Assembly: GCA_023264975.1 (NCBI GenBank)
Contig: JAHFUS010000026.1
Location: forward strand, 17,915-50,309
Direction: 5' to 3'
Origin: Actinomycetes bacterium
GTDB lineage: Bacteria > Actinomycetota > Acidimicrobiia > Acidimicrobiales > GCA-2861595
Length of the DNA: 32,395 bases
A model generated the notes under the pieces. That model was not told where the DNA came from. It saw only the letters and a list, made by a program, of their open reading frames with translations, and did no database searches. Within the stretch, counting starts at the first letter, position 1. Every line of letters starts with the position of its first letter. Positions 23,601 through 31,302 of this stretch are shown here, piece by piece. The position numbers and the translations under genes were made by a program.

Positions 23601-24507
23601 GGCCACCGCCACCCTGGCCGCCGTGCGCCAGGACGACCCGTTGGCCTTCGGCATCGACCGCCTGCGTTGTGCCCGGACCGTGGCCGCCGCCGACCTGGCC
23701 GCCTACCGGGCCGGCCTGCCCCCCGACCGCAGCGCGGCTGTCACCGAGGCCACGCGCACGCTGGCGGCCGCCGAGCAGGACCTGCGCAACAGCCGGACCG
23801 AGCTGGTGCAGCGCGGGCAACGCCTCGAGCTGGCCACCGAGCGCCACTGGGGGCGACGGGACAAGCAGGCCGTGGCATTGGCGACGAGGGCTGTGGAGCG
23901 GGCCGAGGTGGCGGTGACGGAGGCCGAGGCCGTCGAGCGGGACGCCCGACGCCGTCTTGACCCTGAGGCGACGAACCAGTTGAGGCGGGAGACGGTGCTG
24001 CGCGCCACCGAGCCGCGGCGGGCGGACCTAACCCAGGCGTTGGCCGAGCTCGACGCCGCCCTCGACGACACCCGTGCACAACGGGTGACCGACCTGTCCG
24101 CAGAGGCGATTGTCCCGGCGCACCTGGCGGCCGTGGTGGGCGACGTGCCCTCCGATCCCGGAGCACGACAGGTGTGGTGCGGGCTGGCCTGTCGCATCGA
24201 GTCCTACCGGGACCGCCATCCCGACGCCCTCGGCCATGAGGCCCATGGGGGAGTGGTGGCCGCCATCGGGCTCCGCCCGGCTGAGCGGTGGATGGACGAT
24301 CCCGAGTGGGACGACCTGGCCGGCCAGCTTCACCACGGCGCCGAGCTGGTGGGTATCGCCGCCCAGGTCGAAGCCACCGGCGCCAGCTACGCCGACGCCC
24401 GCTCGTGGATCGAGGTCCTCGACCACGCCGGCGCACTCCTGGAGGCGCAGGGTCGCACGGCTGACCATGGGCTCGACCAGGACTCGGGCCTGGGCCTGGG
24501 CTGGTAG
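20623..24507 (+). CDS. MobF (TrwC-like) relaxase-helicase
   Basis: Nicks the transfer origin, binds the 5' DNA end and unwinds the strand for conjugation. The 1294-residue frame from TTG 20623 has a TrwC relaxase domain: DEYYAGVGEAPGVW with the tyrosines, VNAFDLTFSAPKGPS, and the metal-site histidines His166, His177 and His179 in PQLHTHCLVAN. A RecD-like helicase follows, with Walker A APAGFGKT (469-476) and Walker B VVILDE (Asp537). The last third (about 880-1190) is a long Arg/Glu/Ala helical region, probably coiled coil. The start is uncertain; TLTAL suggests the protein really begins near 20671 (a CTG). No secretion ATPase or T4SS gene is visible. Confidence 0.93.
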   Translation: MPPLRGGGATGGGNVILTLTALRDPEYLISSVALGLDEYYAGVGEAPGVWSGRFAAELGLVGVVDADQLRALVQGYDPVTGTNLLAGRPERSVNAFDLTFSAPKGPSVLWSLGSPETASVVSRCHTDAVETALAFMEDKAAVARQQTKGVRRRVATSGFAVATFAHRTSREGDPQLHTHCLVANVVRRPDGSHVAFDANPLHDWAKAAGSIYQAELQRLLTVHLGVEWGPERNGCREIVGFSAAQLRAFSKRTVAIEAELEASGATYESAAQRMRADDAASIATRPRKDHSLTPTLLAERWEAEGKAVGLESAVAVEAAVVGRRERAPELSAEHIVAGLLDPETGLCANDARFTEAKVVERICAASAGRLTTSEILVLAEQLLASEHVVRLVPDEGSRRRPPEWSTVAHRQLENGVLDHLDRLVATPEAGLDASVVDAAVAAEGHLGDDQAAAVRALCGNGPALRSLIAPAGFGKTTAIHAAAAACTAAGRPVLGVATTNQAVGGLRSVGLEAVTVARLRLDLAKRPLAPGTVVILDEVSQVATRDAAVVLEAVVATPRAQLWCLGDPRQSQAVGAGGLAAEISRLGTDGAIVAPALVVNRRQRDAVDREALAELRAGNAPASQTKRSDHGWEHEEATPLATREAMAEAVVADIAAHGPEAVVSLAVSHADCSDLADRIRARLIESGAIGGDAMAGPGWGSGAERSYADGDRVLLHTKPRIEGLHNGSVGTVVAVGSKGLQVDFDDVGAVILRADFVQGRRHDGNPNLSHAWARTIDGAQGGTWAAVHLLGTASLDALSGYTGQSRSQTPTHTWNTRPLAVAEVGGVVADDRSAAEVVLGALSREPVTTFAAADDPWVLDRRLGAERDQHLAVLAAAPPDLRTSLGVARAAAERSGRLAERAAGDLERAEENLAGFGPLSGLRRSGRQQRSGAEHALARAAERLESVRVERRASEHKLAELEAGEAKRLRFEADNGWRVERVRAIDAELDRHWATATLAAVRQDDPLAFGIDRLRCARTVAAADLAAYRAGLPPDRSAAVTEATRTLAAAEQDLRNSRTELVQRGQRLELATERHWGRRDKQAVALATRAVERAEVAVTEAEAVERDARRRLDPEATNQLRRETVLRATEPRRADLTQALAELDAALDDTRAQRVTDLSAEAIVPAHLAAVVGDVPSDPGARQVWCGLACRIESYRDRHPDALGHEAHGGVVAAIGLRPAERWMDDPEWDDLAGQLHHGAELVGIAAQVEATGASYADARSWIEVLDHAGALLEAQGRTADHGLDQDSGLGLGW

Positions 24508-24808
24508 GCCCGAACGGAGTCCCGCTGCTCGGCGGATATGTGCGCACGATCTGTGCGAATCGCGTACTTCCCGAAGTCACGTATCGGCAAGCCTGGCGCC
24601 CGCCCGAGCCGCATCGGTGGCGCCCCGTATTCCCAGATCGGTTCGGCGGCGCCGCCGCGACCCGGCTCCCGATTCCGTGTCGGAGGCGCCAACGACCCGG
24701 CATCATCATTAGTTACTTGCCCCTGAAAAAGTCGAGGCAGAAACCCTTGTAGAAAGGGATTCCGATGGCGAGGGTGCTCGCGTTTCGGCCCGAATGTCGT
24801 CATGATGG
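24508..24808. other. Gene-free stretch after the relaxase
   Basis: About 300 bases with no gene I can support. GGCGCC occurs four times (24595, 24619, 24648, 24685), plus the 14-base palindrome CGGCGGCGCCGCCG around 24646. An AT-richer patch follows near 24705-24760 with the short hairpin CCCTT-GTAGA-AAGGG. It may contain the element boundary, but no copy of the tRNA end is present. Confidence 0.4.
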
Positions 24809-24839
24809 CCTCAACCCCTTGTATGAGAAGGAGTTGAGG
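24809..24839. terminator. Stem-loop at the end of the orphan RHS fragment
   Basis: CCTCAAC (24809-24815) pairs with GTTGAGG (24833-24839); after one mismatch CCTT (24817-24820) pairs with AAGG (24828-24831) around a 7-base loop. It overlaps the last codons of the minus-strand RHS fragment. There is no T-run. A nearby smaller hairpin shares the CCCTTGTA...AAGG pattern, so the pair may be a repeated element and not a terminator. Confidence 0.4.
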
Positions 24840-25610
24840 GTGCGCCGGGATAACCCCCGCCGAAGCCGAGGGTCGTGACAGTCAACGCTCCTGCACCGAG
24901 GGCCAGCGCCCCGACCTTCAACGTCGTCGTTGGGTTCCTTGCCACCCACGACGCACCGTCCCCAACGGCTCCGATGAGGGCCCCGCCGCCCTTGACGGCT
25001 GCTTCGACAACACAGGTCGGACCCCAGCAGAGCCCGCTCGGATCGGTTGCGTTCAGCGGGTTTCCCCCCACGTACCCGTACGCCTCCCGGGTCTGCGCCT
25101 CGATCGGGTCCCGCGTAAGGAACTGCCCCGTCCCCGGGTCGTAGTAGCGGGCCCGCAGATACTGGAACCCGGTTTCGGCGTCGGTGTACTCGCCGGCGAA
25201 GCCGAAAGGCTGGGCGGCGGCTGCCCCACCGGTGGACGCCAGCAGCTGGCCGTAGGGATCGTCGGTGTAGGTCGCGGCGACTGCCCCGGTGCTGACGGTC
25301 AGCAGGCCGGTGCCCCCGAGCTGGTCCTGGTGGTCGCCAGCTCACCTCCCCCCGAGGCGATGATGCGCTCCAGCACCATTCCACCGGGACCGGAGACGTA
25401 GCGGGTCGCCAATCCCTCCGGGCCCTCGCTCAGCAGCAGGGGCAGGCCCTGGGAGTGGTCCCAGGTGAAGGCGGTGGTGCCGGCCGGGGTGGTCTTGGCC
25501 ATCCGCAGCCCGGCGCCGTCGTAGGCGTAGGAGTGCGCCATCGGGCCTGTGGGCACGAGGCCGCCGTCGGCCGGCGACGTCGACCACCAGGTGCGCCGCC
25601 CCGGCGGCAT
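24811..25610 (-). pseudogene. Frameshifted orphan RHS C-terminus with its own tail
   Basis: On the minus strand the frame reads SYAYDGAGLRMAKTTPAG, then GGMVLERIIASGGG. The continuation DHQDQLGGTGLLTV is in a different frame, so a single-base shift lies near 25335-25343. After it come the RHS core signatures FQYLRARYYDPGTGQFLTRD, AYGYVGGNPLN and DPSGLCWGPTC. The tail of about 60 residues then differs from the main RHS protein: two Gly/Ala-rich hydrophobic stretches ending PSTPSHTRG. Clear RHS similarity begins near 25545. No start codon or promoter is evident, so it looks like a displaced C-terminal cassette downstream of the full-length gene. Confidence 0.8.
25013..25206. repeat. 194-bp direct repeat, copy in the orphan RHS fragment
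   Basis: Aligns without gaps to 26322-26515 at a constant offset of 1309. By hand I count about 28 mismatches (about 86% identity). It covers the RHS core from FGFAGE through DPSGLCWGP. It is long enough for homologous recombination. Confidence 0.85.
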
Positions 25611-25646
25611 TCACCAACGAGATCAGCTGAACGGCGAGTGCTGGCA

Positions 25647-25901
25647 TCAGGTTGGAGGCGTAAGCCGTTCCTGACCCACACGACGACGCCGTCGCCGCAA
25701 GAGCAACGCTGATCCTCCGAAGGCCGCCCAGAGGACGAGGCCGAGGATGATCAATCGGGGCCGGTCGCCACCCTGTGCCCATGCAATGAGTACGCCGCCG
25801 AGCCCGATAGTCAGCACGGCGAATGCGATCCAAACCTGGGTCTCGAGCTCAGGACACGTCGGAGCATGAAAACCTCGGCGATGACAACGCGGACAGCTCA
25901 T
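25647..25901 (-). CDS. Small two-helix membrane protein; candidate RHS immunity protein
   Basis: From ATG 25899-25901 the protein has 84 residues. The N-terminus MSCPRCHRRGFHAPTCPE has three cysteines and two histidines, suggesting a small metal site. Two hydrophobic segments follow (VWIAFAVLTIGLGGVLIAWA and IILGLVLWAAFGGSALLL) and then a run of arginines. Its start lies a few bases beyond the RHS stop at 25904-25906, on the same strand. That is the position where RHS toxin immunity genes sit. No known family is recognised, and the immunity role is inferred from position and from the hydrophobic RHS tip. Confidence 0.6.
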   Translation of the reverse strand: MSCPRCHRRGFHAPTCPELETQVWIAFAVLTIGLGGVLIAWAQGGDRPRLIILGLVLWAAFGGSALLLRRRRRRVGQERLTPPT

Positions 25902-25903
25902 CG

Positions 25904-28900
25904 TCAGCAACCGCACTCGGGGGACGGAAGGAAGTTGGTGAGGACGTCGCCGGCACCGAACGCGCTACCGATGCGACCGGCCACATCGGCGCTCGCGAGG
26001 TCTCCCGCCATCTTGGCAGCCTTACCGGCTCCAGCCCAGAGAACACCAACACCGAGTCCCATGCCGCCGATCGCTAGGGACTGTGTAACCCTCTTCGACT
26101 TGCACGGCTTGTTGTCGAGTAGTTCCGCGCCCGTAGAGAGGCCGAGGGCTCCAACACCCAGAGCGAGAGACGTGCCGCCGCTCGCCGGCACAGCAGCGAC
26201 CGCAAGCACCATCGCGCCGCCCTGCATGATCCCGACCTTGTGATCGTTCACGTAGCTGACAGCTCTCCCGCCGGTCGTGTCCCAGCCGGCATCGACTGCG
26301 CCAGCGACATCCTCGACGATGCAGGTGGGTCCCCAGCACAGCCCGCTCGGGTCCACCCGGTTGAGCGGGTTCCCCCCGACATACCCATACGCCTCCCGCG
26401 TCGTCGCCTCGATCGGGTCCCTCGTCAGGAACTGCCCCGTCGCCGGGTCGTAGTACCTCGCCCGCAGATACTGGAACCCGGTTTCGGCGTCGGTCCATTC
26501 GCCGGCGAACCCGAAGTCATCGGCGACGGTCGCGCCGCCGCCTCCGAGGGTCACCGTGCTGCCGCCGGCGTTGGCGGTGGTACCGGCGGGCTTGACGGGG
26601 ATGCCGTAGGGGTCGTAGTGGCGGGCGGTCTTGAGCTCGCCGTACTCGTTCGTCACGGCACGTACCGAGCCGAGTTGGTCGCCGTGGTAGAAGTGCCCGA
26701 CCGGCCGGGCGTGCTCGAGCACGAGCCCGATGGCGGTGAGGTCGGCGACGTCGTTGTACACCGCTTCCAGTGTGACAGTCTGGCCGTGGGCGAGCGGTCG
26801 GTCGGCGATCATCGTGACCGGCTGCGCCGTGCCGACGCGGTTGGCCACGGTGCGGTGCTGGGCGCCGGCGACGGTGAACGTCGGGTCGGATGGGCCGAGC
26901 GGGTCGGCGGCGGCGGCGATGATGACGGCGAGATTGCCGACCTCTTCGGTGCCGACCAGCGCTGCGGTGTTGACGGTCGAGCCGGCGAGGGTGGCGTTGG
27001 TGGTGACCGTGGAGATCGGTGCGATCGGGTCGACGTTGCGGTACACGGCGAGGCTCAAGGTCTTGTCGTAGTCGCCGGGCGTGTACACGACGGTCGCGGG
27101 CGGGTCCTTCGCGTCGAGGGGGCTGGCGGTGAGAGTGCGGGACCACACCACCGTCGTGGTCAGGCCGCTGGTGACGCGGGTGACCTCGCTGAAGCCGTCC
27201 GGAGGTACCTGGATGCCACCGACGGTCGGGAACGTCGTAGTGAGGATGGCGACGTCACGCTTGCGATGTGTCGTCGGCATCGTCACCGTCAATGCCGGCG
27301 CCGTCTCCCCCGTGATGGTCAAACCTCCCAGGTAGGAGATGTCGGGGAGTGGATCGACGGCTGCGAGCACCTGGCCGGTGGGGCCGTACAGGAAGTGCCG
27401 TGTCCCGGCGGTGAGCAGCAGCGGCAGGGCGCTGTTGGTTGTCCAGGTGAACGAGGTGGTGACGGCGGGGTCCGAGCCGGGCGGGTCGATGGTCTTGGCG
27501 GTGCGCAGCCCCTCGGCGTCGTAGGTGTAGGTGGCGGTCTGGCCGTTGATGTTGGTCAGCCGGTTCCAGGCGTCGTAGCCGTACGTGGTCGCCGTGGCGC
27601 TCGCCGGGGTGCGTTGTGTCCGGTTGCCCCGCTGGTCGTAGCTGAACCGGATGGGTGCCGGTCGTAGCACCAAGTCGACGGCAGCGAGATTGGCGCTGGT
27701 CGAGTACGTCATGGTCGTCGATCCGGTCGGGCCGAGGCCGACGAGCTTCTGGTCGGCCAGCGCGAGGGCGGTGCTGACGGCGGGGACGGCCTGGGCGTGG
27801 ACCTCGACGCCCGCACCGGCGGTCCAGGTGCCGGTCTTGTTGGCTGCGGTTCCCACTTCGGCGGCCGCGATTACCCGGGTCGACAGTCGGGCGTCGGCCG
27901 TGCGGGACCCGAGGGTCACGGTCGTATCGGCGACGGTGCCGGCGGTGCCGTGGTCCACGATCAGCGGTGCGGTGGGGTCGACCCCCCGGTACAGGGCGGC
28001 ACCGACTGATTTCGGGTAGAGGCCCCCGCCGCTGAAGCGAACCTTTACGACCTGGTCCTGGGTGATCGGCTTGTAGAACACGGTGAGCTTGGTGGTGCCG
28101 GCGGTCTTGGTGGCCAGCTGCACCCACGGCGTGTCCATGGTGGCCGTCTCGGCCGCCGGGGTGGCGACGGCGACGATGGCGATGTCCCCGCTGTCGGCGA
28201 CCATGCCGTAGCTGGTCGTCACCTCGTTGTGGAGCTGGTCGGTGACCGCGAGCGACGCGACCCGTTGGACCGAGGTGCTCTTCTTGGTGAGCTGGTGGGC
28301 GGCGTCGAACTCCTGTGTGCTGCCATCGAGCATGGACACGAGGTTGTCGGCGTCGTCGTATCCGAAGGCCGACTCGTCCACCTGGGTGAGCTGGTCGAGG
28401 GCGTCGTAGCCGAAGTCCTCGGGGCCTTGGAGCCCGGCGACACCGGCGACGGTTTCCTTGGTGACCAGCTGGTTGTCGTTGCGGACGTAGTCGAAGTTCG
28501 CAATCGCAGCGTTGGCGACGCCGTTCAGCCCGCGGTGGTTGATGCTGGTGGTGGCGGCGGCCTCGTCGAAGGTCTGGGTGATAGCGGTGTCGTTCGGGTT
28601 GACCTGGCCGCCTGGGTTTCCGTCGGCGTCGTAGCGGAACGTGAACTCCCGGAACTGCCAGTCCTGGATGCGGACCAGCTGGTTGGCGGCGTTGAACGTG
28701 CGGGTCACGACCCCGGCGGCGACGCCGGGGTAGTCGATCGAGGTGAGGTTGCCGGCCAGGTCGTAGCCGTAGTCGATCCGGTCGTCCTTGTTGTATCGCC
28801 ATTCGCTGGTCATGCGGCCGAGCGAGTCGTAGGTCCAGTAGGTGGTTCCGGAGGCGTCGGTGCGGTACGTGCGGCGGCCGAGTTGGTCGTAGGCGGAGGA

Positions 28901-31252
28901 GCTGCTCACCCCGGAGGTCGACACCAGCTGCCCGGCGGCGTCGTAGGTCATCGTGGTGTTGGTGGCGTCGGGAGCGGTGACGGTCTTGATCCGCCCGACC
29001 AGGTCGCGGGTGTAGGTGGTGGTCCGGTTCAGGGGGTCGGTGTGGCTGTTGCGCCGGCCGAGCGTGTCGTAGCCGTACGAGGTCATTGCCCCGCCGGGGT
29101 CGGTGACTGCGGCGACGCGCCCACCGGGCAGGTAGCCGGTGGCGGTGGTGGAACCGTCGGGGCGGGTGATCTCGATAAGACGGTCGGCGTCGTCGTAGCG
29201 GTTGCGGGTGATCTTGCTCTGAGCGTCGGTGGTCTCAACGACGTTGCCGTTGGCGTCGTACTCGGCCGACGTGGTCGCACCGTCGGGGCGGATCGTGGAG
29301 ATGACCTGCCCCAGCTTGTCGTAGACGACGCCGGTCGTGAAGCTGCCGGGCGTGGCGCCGGGCAGGTTGCCGCGCGGTGAGGTGGTCGTGAGCGGCCAGC
29401 CGACGGTATTGTACGTCGAGGTGGTCTTCGCGCCGGTGGGGACGTCTGCGGTCGCCGGTGCGGTCGAGGAGACCTGGTTCCCCGCGGCGTCGTAAGTGAA
29501 CCTCCACACGTTGCCGTTCGGGTCGGTGACCTGGGTGACGTCTTCGGGCTTGGCTGGGTCGTGGGTGAACGTGGTCTTCGCGGTGGCGGTGACGGCGCCG
29601 GCGCCGTTGAGCAGCGCCCGGCTGATGGTCAGCGGTCGGCCCTGGTCGGTGTAGGTGGTGGTGGTTGCCACACCGGTCGGGTCGGTCACCTTGGTCGGCA
29701 GGTCGAGGGTGTTGTACTCGACAGTCGTGGTTCGACCAAGCGGGTCGGCGACGCTGATGGGGTCACCTTCGCCGTTGTAGTCGGTGGTGGTGGCCTTGCC
29801 GAGCGCGTCGGTCACCTTCGTGATGCCGAGGTGGTTGTAGTCCCGGGCGTAGGAGGTCGTTGCTGGCGTGGCGGAGCCGTAGCCGACGGTTACGGACTTC
29901 AACAGTCCGTACACGTCGTACCGGTGCAGCGTCTTTACCCCGGCCGGGTCGGTCACGATCGTGGCGTCGGCGACGGTGGTGTAGTCGAACAGGTGCACGT
30001 CGCCGGCCTCGTTGGTCTGGCGGATCACCCGTCCCTGCGTGTCGTAGACGTTCACGACGGCCTTGTTGGTCCCGGCGGCGTTGTGGCGCGGGTCGGTGAC
30101 CGACACGATCCGGTTGCTGGCGTCGTAGGCGACGGATGTGACGCCGCCGTTCACGTCGGTGACCGTCGACAGCAGCCCCGCGGGCGTATAGCCGTAGGTG
30201 ACGGTGCGAGCCGGGGTCGACGGATCGGTGATCGTCGTGATGCGGTCGGCGGTCCAGGTGACCTGCAGGCTCCGCCCGGCGCTGTCGGTGATGGCCGCCA
30301 GCTTCCCGGAGGTGTCGTAGGTGAGGCTGGTCTCGTCACCGTCGATGTCCTCGACGTGCGAGAGCTTGCCGGTCGCGTCGAAGCTGAACCGTTCGAACTT
30401 GCCCCGCTCGTACAGCCAACCCCCGCCCGGCACGGCGCTCAGCGTGCCGTACACACGGGGAGGGGCGGTGTATCCGCCGGCACCGTCGGTGTCGAAGAAG
30501 ACCGACGTCCCGGACTCCTGGCGAATCTCCACTCGACCCGTGGCGGTGTCTTCGATCGCTCGCAGGTTCCAGTTGTGCGACCAGCCCGGCCCGAACGCTG
30601 CGCCGGTCTCACCCGAGCGCGCCGACAGATACGTGCGGGTCCACGACAGCGCCGGGGAACGCCCGGCGATCGTGGCGATGTCGGCGTAGGAGTCGTAGAA
30701 GTCGCCGCTGCGGGTCGACACCGGGTCGGCGCAGGCGGTCCAGCACGACTCGCCATGCCGCAGGCCCGGGTTCGGCCCGGCAAGCTCGAAGGCGGCGATC
30801 GCTTCGCAGTCGAGCGAGTTCAGGCCCAACACCTCGGCCGACACCTGCTTTTGCAGGTCGGTACCGAAGTAGTTCCGCAGGTAACCGGCAAAGTTGTACA
30901 CACCGGCGGTCGCAACGGAGAAGGTCGCGGTGAAGGACCAGGTTCGGTAGTGAGGCGATTCCTCGGAGACGTAGTACCAGTCGAAGAGCCCGAGGTCGTC
31001 GGCGAAGTAGCCAGGGCCGGTGAGCTCGACCACCGGGTTCGCCTGAAGGCGGTGGCTGATGAACCACCAGTCCTCTCGCGCCGATCCGAAGATCCGAACT
31101 CGGACCTGCCGGCCGGCCGGCACGTACACGCTGCCGCCGGATCGTTCAGTCGACGTCGAGATCGCTGTCGTCTCCTCGATGGTGCAGGCCGACGCGCTGG
31201 CCGAGGCAGATGACGCACCGTGAATCACTGGCAGGAGTGCTGCGGCCAACAT
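25904..31252 (-). CDS. Large secreted RHS/YD-repeat protein, polymorphic-toxin-like, 5' end truncated
   Basis: The open frame encodes 1782 residues from the first in-frame Met. Order: a hydrophobic leader (MLAAALLPVIHGASSASA), an N-terminal beta-rich region, a DUF6531-like segment (ADPVSTRSGDFYDSYADIAT), many YD repeats, two embedded beta-rich domains (about residues 1000-1200 and 1300-1515), and the RHS core (RARYYDPATGQFLTRD, DPSGLCWGPT near 1635). A Gly/Ala-rich hydrophobic tip of about 140 residues ends SPECGC. The frame stays open upstream with a basic stretch (SPRARRGIHAVAVAVP) that looks like the lost start of the signal peptide, cut by the IS110 remnant. Export and toxin activity are inferred from family. 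Confidence 0.88.
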   Translation of the reverse strand: MLAAALLPVIHGASSASASASACTIEETTAISTSTERSGGSVYVPAGRQVRVRIFGSAREDWWFISHRLQANPVVELTGPGYFADDLGLFDWYYVSEESPHYRTWSFTATFSVATAGVYNFAGYLRNYFGTDLQKQVSAEVLGLNSLDCEAIAAFELAGPNPGLRHGESCWTACADPVSTRSGDFYDSYADIATIAGRSPALSWTRTYLSARSGETGAAFGPGWSHNWNLRAIEDTATGRVEIRQESGTSVFFDTDGAGGYTAPPRVYGTLSAVPGGGWLYERGKFERFSFDATGKLSHVEDIDGDETSLTYDTSGKLAAITDSAGRSLQVTWTADRITTITDPSTPARTVTYGYTPAGLLSTVTDVNGGVTSVAYDASNRIVSVTDPRHNAAGTNKAVVNVYDTQGRVIRQTNEAGDVHLFDYTTVADATIVTDPAGVKTLHRYDVYGLLKSVTVGYGSATPATTSYARDYNHLGITKVTDALGKATTTDYNGEGDPISVADPLGRTTTVEYNTLDLPTKVTDPTGVATTTTYTDQGRPLTISRALLNGAGAVTATAKTTFTHDPAKPEDVTQVTDPNGNVWRFTYDAAGNQVSSTAPATADVPTGAKTTSTYNTVGWPLTTTSPRGNLPGATPGSFTTGVVYDKLGQVISTIRPDGATTSAEYDANGNVVETTDAQSKITRNRYDDADRLIEITRPDGSTTATGYLPGGRVAAVTDPGGAMTSYGYDTLGRRNSHTDPLNRTTTYTRDLVGRIKTVTAPDATNTTMTYDAAGQLVSTSGVSSSSAYDQLGRRTYRTDASGTTYWTYDSLGRMTSEWRYNKDDRIDYGYDLAGNLTSIDYPGVAAGVVTRTFNAANQLVRIQDWQFREFTFRYDADGNPGGQVNPNDTAITQTFDEAAATTSINHRGLNGVANAAIANFDYVRNDNQLVTKETVAGVAGLQGPEDFGYDALDQLTQVDESAFGYDDADNLVSMLDGSTQEFDAAHQLTKKSTSVQRVASLAVTDQLHNEVTTSYGMVADSGDIAIVAVATPAAETATMDTPWVQLATKTAGTTKLTVFYKPITQDQVVKVRFSGGGLYPKSVGAALYRGVDPTAPLIVDHGTAGTVADTTVTLGSRTADARLSTRVIAAAEVGTAANKTGTWTAGAGVEVHAQAVPAVSTALALADQKLVGLGPTGSTTMTYSTSANLAAVDLVLRPAPIRFSYDQRGNRTQRTPASATATTYGYDAWNRLTNINGQTATYTYDAEGLRTAKTIDPPGSDPAVTTSFTWTTNSALPLLLTAGTRHFLYGPTGQVLAAVDPLPDISYLGGLTITGETAPALTVTMPTTHRKRDVAILTTTFPTVGGIQVPPDGFSEVTRVTSGLTTTVVWSRTLTASPLDAKDPPATVVYTPGDYDKTLSLAVYRNVDPIAPISTVTTNATLAGSTVNTAALVGTEEVGNLAVIIAAAADPLGPSDPTFTVAGAQHRTVANRVGTAQPVTMIADRPLAHGQTVTLEAVYNDVADLTAIGLVLEHARPVGHFYHGDQLGSVRAVTNEYGELKTARHYDPYGIPVKPAGTTANAGGSTVTLGGGGATVADDFGFAGEWTDAETGFQYLRARYYDPATGQFLTRDPIEATTREAYGYVGGNPLNRVDPSGLCWGPTCIVEDVAGAVDAGWDTTGGRAVSYVNDHKVGIMQGGAMVLAVAAVPASGGTSLALGVGALGLSTGAELLDNKPCKSKRVTQSLAIGGMGLGVGVLWAGAGKAAKMAGDLASADVAGRIGSAFGAGDVLTNFLPSPECGC
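26322..26515. repeat. 194-bp direct repeat, copy in the full-length RHS gene
   Basis: Partner of 25013-25206, same orientation, no gaps in the alignment. Recombination between the copies would swap the tip of the full-length RHS protein for the orphan tail and delete the candidate immunity gene. Confidence 0.85.
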
Positions 31253-31302
31253 GAGCGGAACCGCTACCGCGACCGCGTGGATGCCTCGCCGAGCCCGGGG
31301 CG

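Noticed and set aside
24538-24726. Open frame of 62 codons on the plus strand after the relaxase
   Set aside because: Arg/Gly/Pro/Ser-rich composition with no domain, and open frames also exist on the opposite strand over the same bases, as expected from high GC.
26240-27667. Long plus-strand open frames opposite the RHS gene (also 28229-29380 and 29561-31213)
   Set aside because: They are Gly/Val/Arg-rich antisense translations of a GC-rich gene with no domain match, while the minus strand encodes a coherent RHS protein.
26000-30700. Periodic pattern suggestive of a repeat array or CRISPR
   Set aside because: The periodicity is that of YD-repeat codons (TAC/GAC contexts) in the RHS gene. 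Units vary in length and sequence, and there are no spacers or cas genes.
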